A DNA stretch of 64,000 nt from DATLLJ01 sp965229885 (GCA_965229885.1 CBDDJX010000003.1:186001-250000); one strand, 5' to 3'. Shown: positions 50,755 to 62,693, counted from the first letter of the stretch. The notes: generated by a model from the letters alone, not told the origin. Numbers and translations are program-made.

Positions 50755-52110
50755 CTAGCGCGCCTCGACCGTTCGCCTCGAAGCCGCGCCGGACGTGAAC
50801 AGCGCGAGATCGATGATATCGACCATCGCCTTGTATCCGGCTTCGTTCATGTGCAGATGGTCTCCCGGGTCGAATTCGGGCCGGATTTTCACCGGCTCCT
50901 TCGGATCCCGCACGGCCGCCTCGAAGTCGATGACCCCGTCGTACATCTTGCTCGTCCGAATCCACTGATTGAGCGCCTGCCGCTTCGCCTCTCTCTCGAG
51001 CGTGAACGCACGGGAGCCGCCGGACGGCGTCAACGTCGCACCGTAGATCTTGATGCCGTGCGCGTGCGCCCGCTCGATGATCTGCCGGTGGGCAGCGATG
51101 AGGTCGGCGGCGCTCGGCGGGTTCGGCGCGTTGCTCTGGATGTCATTGATGCCTTCGAACAGGATGACGTGCGCCACGCCGGTCTGCGCAAGTACGTCGC
51201 GATCGAAGCGCGCCAGCGCGCTGATGCCGCTGCCGTCGCTCAGCAGACGGTTGCCGCCGATGCCGACGTTCAGCACGCCCAGCTTGACGTTCGCCTGCGC
51301 GAAGCGTCGGGCGAGATGATCCGGCCACCGGTTATTGGTGTTGTTGCCGGACCGAGTGCCGTCAGTGATCGAATCGCCAAGCGTCACAACCGCTGCACTC
51401 TGCTCGGGGGCGACCACTTCGACGCGCGACAGGAAAAACCAGCTGGAGCTGGGTCGCTCGGCCCGAACGTAATCGGTGGTCGTCTGCACGGGAAAGGCTG
51501 GGACGCCGGAAAAGTTGCCGGTCCCCGATACATAGCCGCTCTGCCATGCCGCAGCATGGATCGTGACCGGCAATTTGTCGGTGTTGCCGGGCAAGTAGAG
51601 GTCGATGGCCAGGTCGGCAAGAGCCGGCACGGTCAGATTCACCGGATCACTCACCAGCAACGCTCCCGGCGGAATCGCTGCAGTGGAGCTCCCGCTGAAC
51701 ATCAGCGGCCGAGCCGATAGCGGCACGATTGCGGCGTCTTTGTCACGGAGGGCGACGTGCGCGGCACCGATCTGGAGTGGCGCTGTGCCGTACGCGTTGC
51801 TGAATACGACCCGCACCAATTCGCCACCCAGGCTGACGTGCACGATCTGACGCAGCGTCTGGTTGTTGAAATTTAAGGGCGAGGCGCGCAGACGCGCTTG
51901 CGCCTGCGGCGCCTGCCCGGGTAGCGTTTGGTCCGGTGGGACGCGAACCATCACTGCAGTTGCCCACGTGCCGACCCAACGCTCTCCGGCTCGCGGTCCT
52001 TGGGCACGTACGGAGACGTAGGCTGCGAGCACCGCAACAGCCAGCGCACCGCCCAGAAGAAGTTTCGAGGAGACGCGTCGCACGATCCTGCGATCTTTCG
52101 TGATGATCAT
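50755..52110 (-). CDS. Secreted SGNH/GDSL hydrolase
   Basis: The 451-residue enzyme has a signal anchor (KLLLGGALAVAVLAAYVSV), a beta-rich N-terminal domain and an SGNH domain (about 230-445). Block I is VTLGDSITDGT (nucleophile Ser), block II NVGIGGNRLL, block III FEGINDIQ and block V DHLHMNEAGY (Asp/His). All catalytic positions are present. Relatives are esterases acting on acylated polysaccharides or lipids. The ATG 52110 lies 70 nt after leader-like element B. Confidence 0.92.
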   Translation of the reverse strand: MIITKDRRIVRRVSSKLLLGGALAVAVLAAYVSVRAQGPRAGERWVGTWATAVMVRVPPDQTLPGQAPQAQARLRASPLNFNNQTLRQIVHVSLGGELVRVVFSNAYGTAPLQIGAAHVALRDKDAAIVPLSARPLMFSGSSTAAIPPGALLVSDPVNLTVPALADLAIDLYLPGNTDKLPVTIHAAAWQSGYVSGTGNFSGVPAFPVQTTTDYVRAERPSSSWFFLSRVEVVAPEQSAAVVTLGDSITDGTRSGNNTNNRWPDHLARRFAQANVKLGVLNVGIGGNRLLSDGSGISALARFDRDVLAQTGVAHVILFEGINDIQSNAPNPPSAADLIAAHRQIIERAHAHGIKIYGATLTPSGGSRAFTLEREAKRQALNQWIRTSKMYDGVIDFEAAVRDPKEPVKIRPEFDPGDHLHMNEAGYKAMVDIIDLALFTSGAASRRTVEAR

Positions 52111-52179
52111 CGGCCGACAGTCCTTTCGGAATTGGCATCATGGCGGGCGTCCATGCGCGCCGCCGGGCGTTTCATCCGT

Positions 52180-52239
52180 TTACCCAGGATTTCCGTCTTC
52201 GCCGCCAAGATGGGCAGTATATTACACGCGCACACGCCC
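52180..52239 (-). promoter_or_regulatory. Conserved leader-like element, copy B
   Basis: On the minus strand it starts GGCGTGTGCGCGTGTA and contains TATACTGCC, GCGGCGAAGACGGAAATCC and GGGTAA, aligned base for base with copy A. A perfect hairpin GCGACGAA/TTCGTCGC (52260-52243) precedes it. It includes TAATATACT, a possible -10, so it may be promoter, leader RNA or both. Confidence 0.6.
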
Positions 52240-52348
52240 GGTGCGACGAATTTTCGTCGCGTTCGGTCGCGCGTCCGCCAGTAGCAGCCAGTAGTGTGAT
52301 TGTGGCCCATCTCGAAGTGCACCGCCCCAAACGCCCAAATCGCGGGCT

Positions 52349-52423
52349 TCAGATCGCGGCCGGCAGCACCTTGATGGCGACTTGGCGCTTCAGGTTGGTG
52401 TCCGTCGCCTGATACACATCACC
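52349..52423 (-). pseudogene. Ser/Thr protein kinase N-lobe fragment
   Basis: The minus-strand frame reads GDVYQATDTNLKRQVAIKVL followed by PAAI and a stop. This is the glycine-loop end and VAIK lysine region of bacterial eukaryote-like kinases. Only 24 codons remain. Low-complexity CTTTGCA repeats lie beside it (52430-52456). Confidence 0.65.
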
Positions 52424-52449
52424 CGCCCTTACACTTTGCGCTTTGCACT

Positions 52450-55044
52450 TTGCACTCCTCAAAGTACCTTCTCCCGATGCTAGCGCTATGGCTTCTTGGC
52501 GCCTTTCTCGTGTGCGCGGGCACGGCGTGGGCGCAGACGTCTTCGCCGGCGGCGGGGGTGTCGCTCGACGTGGCAGCTAGCCGCGCCGCGGTCATCTCCG
52601 ACCTCCGCTATCACCTCACGCTTAACGTCCCGAAGGCGCTGGCCGAGCCCATCGCCGGGACCACGCGCATCACATTCGATCGGCGCGACAACACCACGCC
52701 GCTCGTCATCGATTTCGAGACCAGCCGTGACCACGTCAAGTCGGTGCAGGCCAACGGCGCCGCGGCGGCATTCGAATACGTGAACGGGCACATCGTCGTG
52801 CCCACCACCGCGTTGACGGTCGGACCGAACGAGATTATGGTGGCATTCAACGCCGGCAACGACCCGCTGAACCGCAGCGCCGATTTCCTGTACGCGCTGT
52901 TCGTCCCCGCGCGGGCGCGGCAGGCTATCCCCGTGTTCGATCAGCCGGACCTGAAGGCGCGCTGGACGCTGACGCTGACCTACCCCGCGGGCTGGCAGGC
53001 AGCGAGCAACGGGATCGAGTCATCGACCGCCCTCGCACCCGGGGCCGTGACGGCGACGTTTGCCGAGACCGAGCCGCTCTCCACCTACCTCTTCTCTTTC
53101 GTCGTCGGCGACTTCAAGATCGAGACCGCTGCACGCAACGGCCGCACGTTCCGCATGTTCCACCGCGAGACCGACGCCGCCAAGGTGACGCGGAACAAGG
53201 ACGCCATCTTCGACCTTCACGCCTCCGCGCTCGCATTCATGGAGCGCTACACGGGCATCCCCTACGCCTTCGGCAAGTTCGATTTCGTCCTCATCCCCGC
53301 CTTCCAGTTCAGCGGCATGGAGCACGCCGGCAAGATCCTCTACGGCGCCGCCGGCCTGCTGCTGGACGAGTCGGCGACACAGAACCAGTTACTGGGCCGC
53401 GCCTCGGTCGTCTCGCACGAAACCGCGCACATGTGGTTCGGTGATCTGGTGACAATGAAGTGGTTCAACGATGTATGGATGAAGGAGGTCTTCGCGAACT
53501 TCATGGCGGCGAAGATCGTGAACCCCTCGTTCCCCACCGTGAACCACGACCTGCGCTTCCTGCTGTCGAACTATCCGGCGGCGTACGAGGTGGATCGCAC
53601 GCCGGGCGCGAACCCCATCCGGCAGTCGCTCGACAACCTGAATGAGGCGGGCAGTCTCTACGGCGCCATCATCTACCAGAAGGCGCCCGTCATCATGCGG
53701 CACCTCGAAGCGCTGCTCGGCGAAGAGTCGTTCCGCGACGGCCTCCACGAGTATCTGAACGCACACAAGTTCGGCAACGCCACGTGGAACGATCTCATCG
53801 AGGTGCTGGACCGCCGCACACCCACCGACCTGCGCGGGTGGAGTAAGGTGTGGGTAGAACAGCCGGGCCGGCCGACCGTCACAACCGAGCTGACCGTCGC
53901 CAACGGGCGTGTCTCGCGCCTCGCATTCCGGCAGCGAGATCCCTGGAACAGAGGCCTCGTGTGGCCTCAGCAGTTGCGCGTGGTCCTCGGGGGCGGTTCC
54001 GGCCAGCGAACGTTGCGCGTGGCGCTCGACGGCGAGGTGGCCGAGGCCAGAGAAGCCGTGGGGTTGCCAGCGCCGGCCTTCGTGCTGCCGAATGGCGAGG
54101 GCTGGATGTACGGGAACATCGAGCTGGATCCTGCGTCGCTCGACTATCTCTCGCGATCGCTCCCCGACATCGCCGATCCGCTCACGCGCGGCAGTGCGTG
54201 GGTCACCGTGTGGGACGGGCTGCTCGATGGACGCCTGCAGCCAGCGGTCTTCATGGATCTGGCGACCGCGGCGCTGCCGAGGGAGACCGACGAGCAGATG
54301 ACCTCCCGCGTGCTTGGCTATGCGGGCAATGCGTGGTGGCGCTTTCTCCCGGCCGCCGAGCGCACGCGCCGCGCGGCCGCGTTCGAGCGGCTCCTCCGGG
54401 AAGGCCTGACGCGGGCAGGAACAGCCAGCCAGAAAGCAGCGTGGTTCGGTGCGCTCAGAGATGTCTCGCTCACGGCGCCGACGGTCGATTGGCTGCGCCG
54501 AGTGTGGGCGAAGACCGAGACCGTGCCAGGACTGCCTCTGGCCGAAGCCGACTACACGACGCTCGCGCTGGAGCTCGCGGTGCGCGAAGTGGATGGATGG
54601 CGCGGCGTTCTCACCGAGCAGCTCGGCCGCATCGAGAACCCCGATCGCAAGGGCCAGTTCCAGTTCGTGATGCCGGCCCTCTCCGCCGATCCCGCCGAGC
54701 GCGATCGCTGGTTCCGATCGCTCTCCGACGTCAGCAACCGCCGGCGCGAGCCGTGGGTGCTGGCAGGTCTCAGCTACCTGCACCATCCGCTACGGGCGCG
54801 GGCCTCAACCGGCTACGTGACGCCGAGCCTCGAGATGCTGTGGGAGATCCAGAAGACCGGCGATATATTCTTCCCGAAGCGCTGGCTCGACGCCACACTC
54901 GGCGGCCACAACTCGTCTGAAGTGGCTGCAATGGTGCGGCAGTTCCTGGCGTCGTTGCCGCCGAACTACCCGGAGCGGCTGAAGAACATCACGCTGCAGT
55001 CGGCGGACGAGCTGTTCCGCGCGGAGATCGTTCAGAAGAAATAG
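52450..55044 (+). CDS. M1 family metallo-aminopeptidase, exported
   Basis: The 864-residue protein has an N-terminal signal peptide (LALWLLGAFLVCAGTAWAQ) and an M1 core. The exopeptidase motif reads FSGMEHAG (usually GxMEN, about residue 290). The zinc site is HETAHMWFGD (about 323) with the third ligand Glu in WMKEVFANF. A long helical C-terminal domain follows, as in ERAP/PepN relatives. The TTG 52450 start is uncertain; ATG 52477 would shorten the signal peptide and remove its only positive charge. It probably trims peptides in the periplasm or outside. Confidence 0.92.
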   Translation: MHSSKYLLPMLALWLLGAFLVCAGTAWAQTSSPAAGVSLDVAASRAAVISDLRYHLTLNVPKALAEPIAGTTRITFDRRDNTTPLVIDFETSRDHVKSVQANGAAAAFEYVNGHIVVPTTALTVGPNEIMVAFNAGNDPLNRSADFLYALFVPARARQAIPVFDQPDLKARWTLTLTYPAGWQAASNGIESSTALAPGAVTATFAETEPLSTYLFSFVVGDFKIETAARNGRTFRMFHRETDAAKVTRNKDAIFDLHASALAFMERYTGIPYAFGKFDFVLIPAFQFSGMEHAGKILYGAAGLLLDESATQNQLLGRASVVSHETAHMWFGDLVTMKWFNDVWMKEVFANFMAAKIVNPSFPTVNHDLRFLLSNYPAAYEVDRTPGANPIRQSLDNLNEAGSLYGAIIYQKAPVIMRHLEALLGEESFRDGLHEYLNAHKFGNATWNDLIEVLDRRTPTDLRGWSKVWVEQPGRPTVTTELTVANGRVSRLAFRQRDPWNRGLVWPQQLRVVLGGGSGQRTLRVALDGEVAEAREAVGLPAPAFVLPNGEGWMYGNIELDPASLDYLSRSLPDIADPLTRGSAWVTVWDGLLDGRLQPAVFMDLATAALPRETDEQMTSRVLGYAGNAWWRFLPAAERTRRAAAFERLLREGLTRAGTASQKAAWFGALRDVSLTAPTVDWLRRVWAKTETVPGLPLAEADYTTLALELAVREVDGWRGVLTEQLGRIENPDRKGQFQFVMPALSADPAERDRWFRSLSDVSNRRREPWVLAGLSYLHHPLRARASTGYVTPSLEMLWEIQKTGDIFFPKRWLDATLGGHNSSEVAAMVRQFLASLPPNYPERLKNITLQSADELFRAEIVQKK

Positions 55045-55079
55045 CGATCCGGTTGCACGGAAGATATTTCGGTGTGCAA

Positions 55080-55575
55080 GGGCACTGTCGCCACGTGCCG
55101 CCGACAGACCGCCCGGAAGGCCGTCTGCACGTTCCAATCGCTCACCGGTACCTCGATGGCCGCGCCGCACGTTGCCGGCACGTGGAGCCTGTCGAGGGAG
55201 GCAGTGCCCGGAGCGAGCGTGGGAACGATTCTCAGCGCGCTCGGCCAGACCGGCCTACCTCGTCGGCCCTGACGTTCACGATACGATCCGCCTGCGACGC
55301 TGGCCGTGAGCGCATCGACTGTTGCGCCGGCGGCAACGGTGACGGTCACGCTGGCGAATGGATTTGGCGGCGCGCAGGACTGGATCGCACTGGCAGCGGC
55401 TGGCGCGCCAAGTACCAGCAACGTGGGATGGACCTGCGTCGGCGCGAACCTGACGACGCGCGCGTGGAGCGTCGCGATGCCCACAACTGCCGGCATCTAC
55501 GAGTTCCGGCTGTTTCTGAATAATGGATTCTCGCGCGTGGCCACGAGCCCCGCAGTGATGACGATTTCGCCGTGA
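55080..55575 (+). pseudogene. Subtilisin-like (S8) protease tail, remnant
   Basis: A frame gives LTGTSMAAPHVAGTWSLSRE, the active-site Ser block of S8 peptidases, then VPGASVGTILSALGQTGLP and a stop. A second frame from 55306 gives STVAPAATVTVTLANGFGG, WIALAAAGAPSTSN and YEFRLFLNNGFSRVAT, a C-terminal beta domain often attached to such proteases. The Asp and His blocks and the signal peptide are missing. It follows the M1 gene by 36 bp. Confidence 0.75.
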
Positions 55576-55742
55576 CGGGCTCGCTCGGGCGAGCGATACA
55601 GAGCGTCGCTGGAAGCTGTCTGGCGTGCGAAGGGATGGCCGAGTGGTCGATGGCGTGAGCACGATGTAATTGCTACTGACGCGATTTGCGACAGTGCTCG
55701 CCGTGACCAGATCGAGCAAAGGTCTTCAAATCAACAAGTTAC

Positions 55743-56339
55743 GTGGGCCTCGTCATGGGCCCGAATATCGCGGGCGAGCTTGCGATGACTCGCGCGCCGC
55801 GCCGTCTTCTGTCTGAGGCGTCATCTGGGCCGGTCGGGGGCCGGGGAGTCGCCCTGGCCGCATCAGCCTGCGAGGCTCCTACGCTCCGTAGCGGTACCCC
55901 GCACATCCTTCTGGTCGAACCAGGCGAGGCTCTGCGGCAGACCTTGAGCGGTACCTTGTCCTCGATAGCGGCGGTCGAGTCCCACGGCCAGTTCACAACG
56001 GCAAGAGAGCGGCTTCGCGCTGAGTCATTCGACTTCCTCGTGACAAACATACGGCTCGGCGCGTACAACGGCCTGCATTTGGCGTATCTCCGCGTGCCCG
56101 GGCATCGAATCCGCGTCATCGTGTACAGCGATGTGCGAGATCCCGGCTTGGCGCGAGAGATCCATCGGGCCGGGGCGTTTCATGAGGTGGGCGCTTGCCT
56201 GCCCGTCACTCTGTCGGCCTACCTCACCCCCGCGCTTCCGAAATGGGACCGGCGCGACCCAGCCATATCCGATCGACGGAGTCTCGGCCGCGGCGGCCGT
56301 CGCAGCTGGGACCGCCATCTGGTCAGTCAGATCCACTAA
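55743..56339 (+). CDS. Response-regulator receiver-like protein lacking the phospho-acceptor Asp
   Basis: The frame opens at ATG 55743, though TPHILLVEPGEALRQTL is where the receiver fold begins. A typical receiver has Asp at the end of the third strand; here it reads FDFLVTNIRLGAYNG with Asn in that place. The Lys/Thr switch strand reads IRVIVYSD. The C-terminal RRDPAISDRRSLGRGGRR is basic. Without the acceptor Asp it would be a phosphorylation-independent or decayed receiver. No output domain is attached. Confidence 0.6.
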   Translation: MGLVMGPNIAGELAMTRAPRRLLSEASSGPVGGRGVALAASACEAPTLRSGTPHILLVEPGEALRQTLSGTLSSIAAVESHGQFTTARERLRAESFDFLVTNIRLGAYNGLHLAYLRVPGHRIRVIVYSDVRDPGLAREIHRAGAFHEVGACLPVTLSAYLTPALPKWDRRDPAISDRRSLGRGGRRSWDRHLVSQIH

Positions 56340-56745
56340 GCCAACTCGTAGAGACCCGCAACACACTTCGGGAAGACCCCGAAGATCGACTTTTTTAGAC
56401 ATTCCGAACTCCTCGTCGGAGCAACCGCAGGCGATGCGTCGTGTCGGCCGGCCGCCGGCAGTTGATCGCAATGCGAGTGGACCCGGGTGCCTGGGAGGAA
56501 GCCCGGCTTTGACGGACTTCGCTCGCCACTTCGCCGTCAGTGAGGACCTATCGGAGCGGAGGCCATTGGCAGGCCTGAAAGTATCCACGCCCCACGTCAT
56601 TGGACTGACGAAGCCTTCTGGAGGGGGAGGCATGAACGATGAGCTGATCTTCAGCAGCTAGGACACGAATGACGTTGGTATCGTTTGGGATCCAGTTGCC
56701 CATCACGATGCGACTATCTGATTTTGTGACCCGGACCACAAACGA
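56340..56745. other. Stretch without a supported gene
   Basis: No convincing frame. At 56632 a GGAGGGGGAGGC stretch precedes a 9-codon ORF (MNDELIFSS). On the minus strand 56739-56600 reads NVIRVLAAEDQLIVH, faintly like a receiver N-terminus. Neither is strong enough to call. Confidence 0.4.
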
Positions 56746-57027
56746 ATGGTCGCTGACCCCTTCCAGGTTGCACGCATCTCCCTCTTGGAATGTCAGTCGG
56801 TTGAGACGCTGGCCGCATTCACGGCCATGAAGGGCACACTCGATCTCAGAGTGACAAGGGTCCTTGAGGCAAGTGATCTGGCCCTCGTCATTGGGGTGTG
56901 GTCATTCACGGGAACCGGGCCAGACGGCGGACCGGTGAAACTGACGGGATACAACGCGGATGTTCTGCGTCGTCAACCAGACGGCTCCCGGCGCTTCGTG
57001 ATCGACAACCCCTGGGGAACGGACTGA
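56746..57027 (+). CDS. SnoaL/DUF4440-type (NTF2-like) protein, probably N-terminally truncated
   Basis: The 93-residue product has the second half of an NTF2-like fold: LRVTRVLEASDLALVIGVWS, GPDGGPVKLTGYNADVLRRQ and PDGSRRFVIDNPWG. Family members are about 130 residues, and the usual N-terminal helices are not recognisable in the first 30 residues or upstream. It is probably a truncated or shifted gene. Confidence 0.55.
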   Translation: MVADPFQVARISLLECQSVETLAAFTAMKGTLDLRVTRVLEASDLALVIGVWSFTGTGPDGGPVKLTGYNADVLRRQPDGSRRFVIDNPWGTD

Positions 57028-57071
57028 ATATGTGAGTGGGGCATGACGACCCAAGACACACAGAGGCAAAT

Positions 57072-57905
57072 TCAGATGGGTGCGCTTCTCGCCTTCTCAC
57101 CGCGCGCGACCACGAACTCGCCCGGGACGCGGTACGCGGCACCGTCGCGATAGCCGTCGATCGACTCGAGGTATTCGGCACGGGCCGCATCGCGCGTCGC
57201 CTGATCGAATCTCGAGTACGCCATCGCCACAGGGCCGCCCGCAAATGCCGCATCCGCCGCCTCCTCGGCCGACGCGTAGACCAGGATCGTTGAGATGCGC
57301 TCGGCCAGTAGGTTGCCGAACCCGGCCGCTCCGAGCGCATGTGCCAGCGTGTCGGCTGTGCCCAGGTTGAAGAACATCGGGCACACGTCCGACTTCACAC
57401 GCGCCTCGACAATTGAAAAGATGTCGGCCCATCCACACCCGCGGCGCGTACCCCAGACGGCCGCGACGAGTCGCCCGCCTGGGGCGAGCACACGATGCGA
57501 CTCGCGGAGCGCGATCGCGGCGTCGGGCACGTACATGAGGCCGAGGGCGCAGAGCACCACGTTGAACGTGTCCACGGCCTCATCGATCGACTCGGCGCCC
57601 ATGCGCCGGCACGAGACGTGGCCGAGACCTCAGCGCGCGGCCTCGGCGGCCGTGCGCTCGACCATGCGATCGGCGATGTCGGTGGCCACGACGCGGCCGG
57701 TCGGGCCCACGGCTTCGGCGGCCGGCCACGTGACGAGCCCCGTGCCGCAGGCAATCTCGAGGACGCGCTCGCCTGGTTGGAGCGCGGCGAGCGCCAGTAG
57801 ACGATCCTGCGCCACCGCGAGCTGATCGGCCCACAAACGCTCGTAGAGGTCGGCGGCCCGATCCCAGCCGTATCGTTGAATCCGTCGCTGGAGTGGGGCG
57901 TCCAT
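57072..57905 (-). pseudogene. Class I SAM methyltransferase interrupted by an in-frame TGA
   Basis: ATG 57905 opens MDAPLQRRIQRYGWDRAADL, then VLEIACGTGLVTWPAAEAVG (motif I) and VVATDIADRMVERTAAEAAR, then TGA at 57632-57630. The same frame continues GLGHVSCRRMGAESIDEAVD, FNVVLCALGLMYVPDAA, VLAPGGRLVAAVWG and on to 57072. The whole has the normal 277-residue length of a UbiE-like enzyme, with no frameshift. One C-to-T change in a CGA Arg codon would explain it. It starts 3 nt after the OsmC stop. Confidence 0.8.
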
Positions 57906-57908
57906 GCG

Positions 57909-58436
57909 TTACTCGGCTGACGTAGTCGAGCTGATGTGCAGCTCGCGCACGAGAGGTACCGGGTTCGCAAGGTTGTCGCGCCACGAGCTGCAGCGATTGG
58001 CCGTATCAATCCAGCGGCGGACATCGTCCTCGCTCGCCGGGCTCGACACGTGGATGATGTAGCGGATCTCGCTGTGGCCGGGGCGCACCTCATCGCTCAC
58101 GCCCAGTTCGCCGCGCACGTCGTAGTCGGCGTGCACTTCGATCTCGAGTCTCGCGATCGGCACGCCAAGCCGCGCAGCCCACATGGCATAGCCGATTGCC
58201 AGGCACGATCCGAGCGCGGCCCGACCGAGCACGCCGGGGTTGGGGGCCGACCCGTCGCCCCCGTATTTCTCGGTCATTCCGGCGGCGAGCGTCCAGGGCC
58301 CTTCGCTGATCTCGCAGGACAGGCTCTCGCCGAGGCGCACTCGCGTCACGGCCGTGCCTTGCCCGACCGACGGGCGCAGGGTCACGGCTTTCACGTTGCG
58401 TTCGAGCACGGTCCTGATCTCAGTGGGTGTGGTCAT
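57909..58436 (-). CDS. OsmC family protein
   Basis: The 175-residue product has the OsmC pattern: MTEKYGGDGSAPNPGVLGRA, the first Cys in LGSCLAIGYAMWAARL, and the second Cys in ANRCSSWRDNLANPVPL. OsmC/Ohr proteins reduce organic hydroperoxides with this cysteine pair. Both are present here, unlike the split gene at 49284. It is co-directional with the interrupted methyltransferase. Confidence 0.88.
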   Translation of the reverse strand: MTTPTEIRTVLERNVKAVTLRPSVGQGTAVTRVRLGESLSCEISEGPWTLAAGMTEKYGGDGSAPNPGVLGRAALGSCLAIGYAMWAARLGVPIARLEIEVHADYDVRGELGVSDEVRPGHSEIRYIIHVSSPASEDDVRRWIDTANRCSSWRDNLANPVPLVRELHISSTTSAE

Positions 58437-58601
58437 GCGGTCTCCTGCGCCGGCATCGTTCTACGATCGCTCGACACCGTTCCTGGCACGAGCGCCAGTT
58501 GTCGTCCGGGAAGAGACGCTTGATGAGCTGGAGCTCACCCCTCACGAGGCAGTCCTGCGCCTGGCGATCGCAATATCGCAGGGGGAGGTATACTCGGCGG
58601 C

Positions 58602-58748
58602 ATGGTCCCAACCCCGAAGCTTTCCAAGTCTGAGCGCGCCGCCGCACGCCTGAAAAAGAAAAAGAGCGGTCCGAGCGCGGTGAAGCGCGCCGCGGCGAGG
58701 CAGGCGCTGCAGTCCAAGAAGCCCGCAGACGAGGTCAGTCGCCTGTGA
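58602..58748 (+). CDS. Small lysine/arginine-rich protein
   Basis: The 48-residue frame runs from ATG 58602 to TGA 58746-58748, too short for most ORF cut-offs. It reads VPTPKLSKSERAAARLKKKK then GPSAVKRAAARQALQSKKP. A strong GGGGGAGG lies at 58581-58588, 13 nt upstream. The composition suggests a nucleic-acid-binding or ribosome-associated peptide, but I recognise no family. Confidence 0.5.
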   Translation: MVPTPKLSKSERAAARLKKKKSGPSAVKRAAARQALQSKKPADEVSRL

Positions 58749-58809
58749 TAGTAGGACGGCGGTTCGTCACGGGGCGTCTGGTGGCTTCTGCTGCACGAGG
58801 AGGTGTCGC

Positions 58810-59329
58810 ATGCTGATGAACGAACTCGAGATGTTCCTGGCCGCGTGGGATCGCGAAGCGGAGAGCACCCTGAAACTCTTGCGGGCATTGCCCGCGACGC
58901 AGTACGACTTCCGGCCCGATGCAGGCGGTCGGTCGCTCGGCGAGCTCGCGTGGCACCTCGCGGAAGGCGACGCGTACATGAGCCATGGCATCGACGCCGG
59001 CCGATTCGCCATGGACGCGAAGCCGCCCAACATTGAGCGCCCGCGCACGGTCGAGGCTCTCGCGCCCGGGTACGAGCGGATCCACCGGGAGGCCGTGGCG
59101 CGGATCCACAAGCTGAAGCCTGAGGATCTTGTATCGTCCGGTTCTGTTCTTCACGGGCCAGCCGCTGCCGATTCGGGACATCTTGTGGAGCATGATCATC
59201 TCTCACGGCACCCATCACCGGGGCCAACTCACGCTCATGTGTCGGCTGGCGGGGGGACAAGCGCCGGGGCTCTACGGGCCCAATCGTGAGGAGATGGCTG
59301 CCCTGCGTGGCGGTGCGCGCGCTTCTTGA
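58810..59329 (+). pseudogene. DinB-family protein with a frameshift
   Basis: ATG 58810 gives MLMNELEMFLAAWDREAEST, LRALPATQYDFRPDAGGRSL and ELAWHLAEGDAYMSHGI, the first metal His of DinB. Near 59131 one extra T shifts the frame. The next frame gives RPVLFFTGQPLPIRDILWSM and ISHGTHHRGQLTLMCRLAGG, with the other two His ligands and the usual ending. Removing that base yields a normal DinB of about 170 residues. Confidence 0.82.
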
Positions 59330-59345
59330 GCGGCTGAGATCCGCA

Positions 59346-62171
<2,826 letters not shown>

Positions 62172-62175
62172 CCCC

Positions 62176-62290
62176 TTACTTCACTCGGCCATGGATCCCT
62201 GGGTGAGCATTCGCACCTTGACGGCGGCCGAGCTTGATTGCGGCGTAGAGCCCGGGTACAAACGAGCAGCGTGACCGGCGTCGACAGAGA
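62176..62290 (-). pseudogene. RND efflux permease C-terminal remnant
   Basis: The minus strand gives STPVTLLV in one frame and FVPGLYAAIKLGRRQG plus a short tail to TAA in the next, separated by one extra base. This resembles the last transmembrane helix of AcrB/HAE1 pumps. It directly follows the M16 stop on the opposite strand. Confidence 0.45.
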
Positions 62291-62389
62291 TCGCCTGAAT
62301 TTAGCCCGCAATCGGAATCGCTTGCCTTGGGGACGCCCGGTAATGCGCTTGAGGGCTCGAAAAGGCTCGCGGATGTCGAGCGGGCACGG

Positions 62390-62659
62390 TACAGTGCTCG
62401 TCATCGCGACCTGTACCGCGGCGCGGGCAGTCCGCACGCCGACACGCTGCTGATGGCCTATTTCCAGAAAGAGCGGATTCTCGTCGACGTCGACGTCTAC
62501 AACCCGGGCGCCACCGTGATTCCGTTTGCGCCGAACCTGCTGGAGAACATCACCAAACGCAAGCTGCGCATCGACCGCATCGTGCCGCTGCACGCGGCGA
62601 TCGGTCCGTACAGCGAGTTCGTCAACGTCGTGCAGCCGGCGAAGGCGACCACGAATTAG
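62390..62659 (+). pseudogene. MBL-fold hydrolase C-terminus, remnant
   Basis: The frame reads SPHADTLLMAYFQKERILVD, then VYNPGATVIPFAPNLLENI, then LRIDRIVPLHAAIGPYSEFV, the last third of exported metallo-beta-lactamase-fold proteins. The HxHxDH metal motif is missing, and no start belongs to it. The flavoprotein gene follows. Confidence 0.6.
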
Positions 62660-62693
62660 CCGTACGCTTCCGCCTCTGACGGAATCATACGAG

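Noticed and set aside
52107..52322. Small minus-strand frame over leader-like element B
   Set aside because: A similar short peptide arises over copy A in a different context, but starts and ends differ; the conserved unit is the DNA, not a shared protein.
53389..54786. 465-codon minus-strand frame inside the M1 peptidase gene
   Set aside because: Antisense shadow; the M1 zinc and substrate motifs are on the plus strand.
57630..57632. In-frame TGA as a selenocysteine codon
   Set aside because: Not at a catalytic position, no evident SECIS-like hairpin, and the only tRNA-Sec in the window is truncated; a point mutation is simpler.
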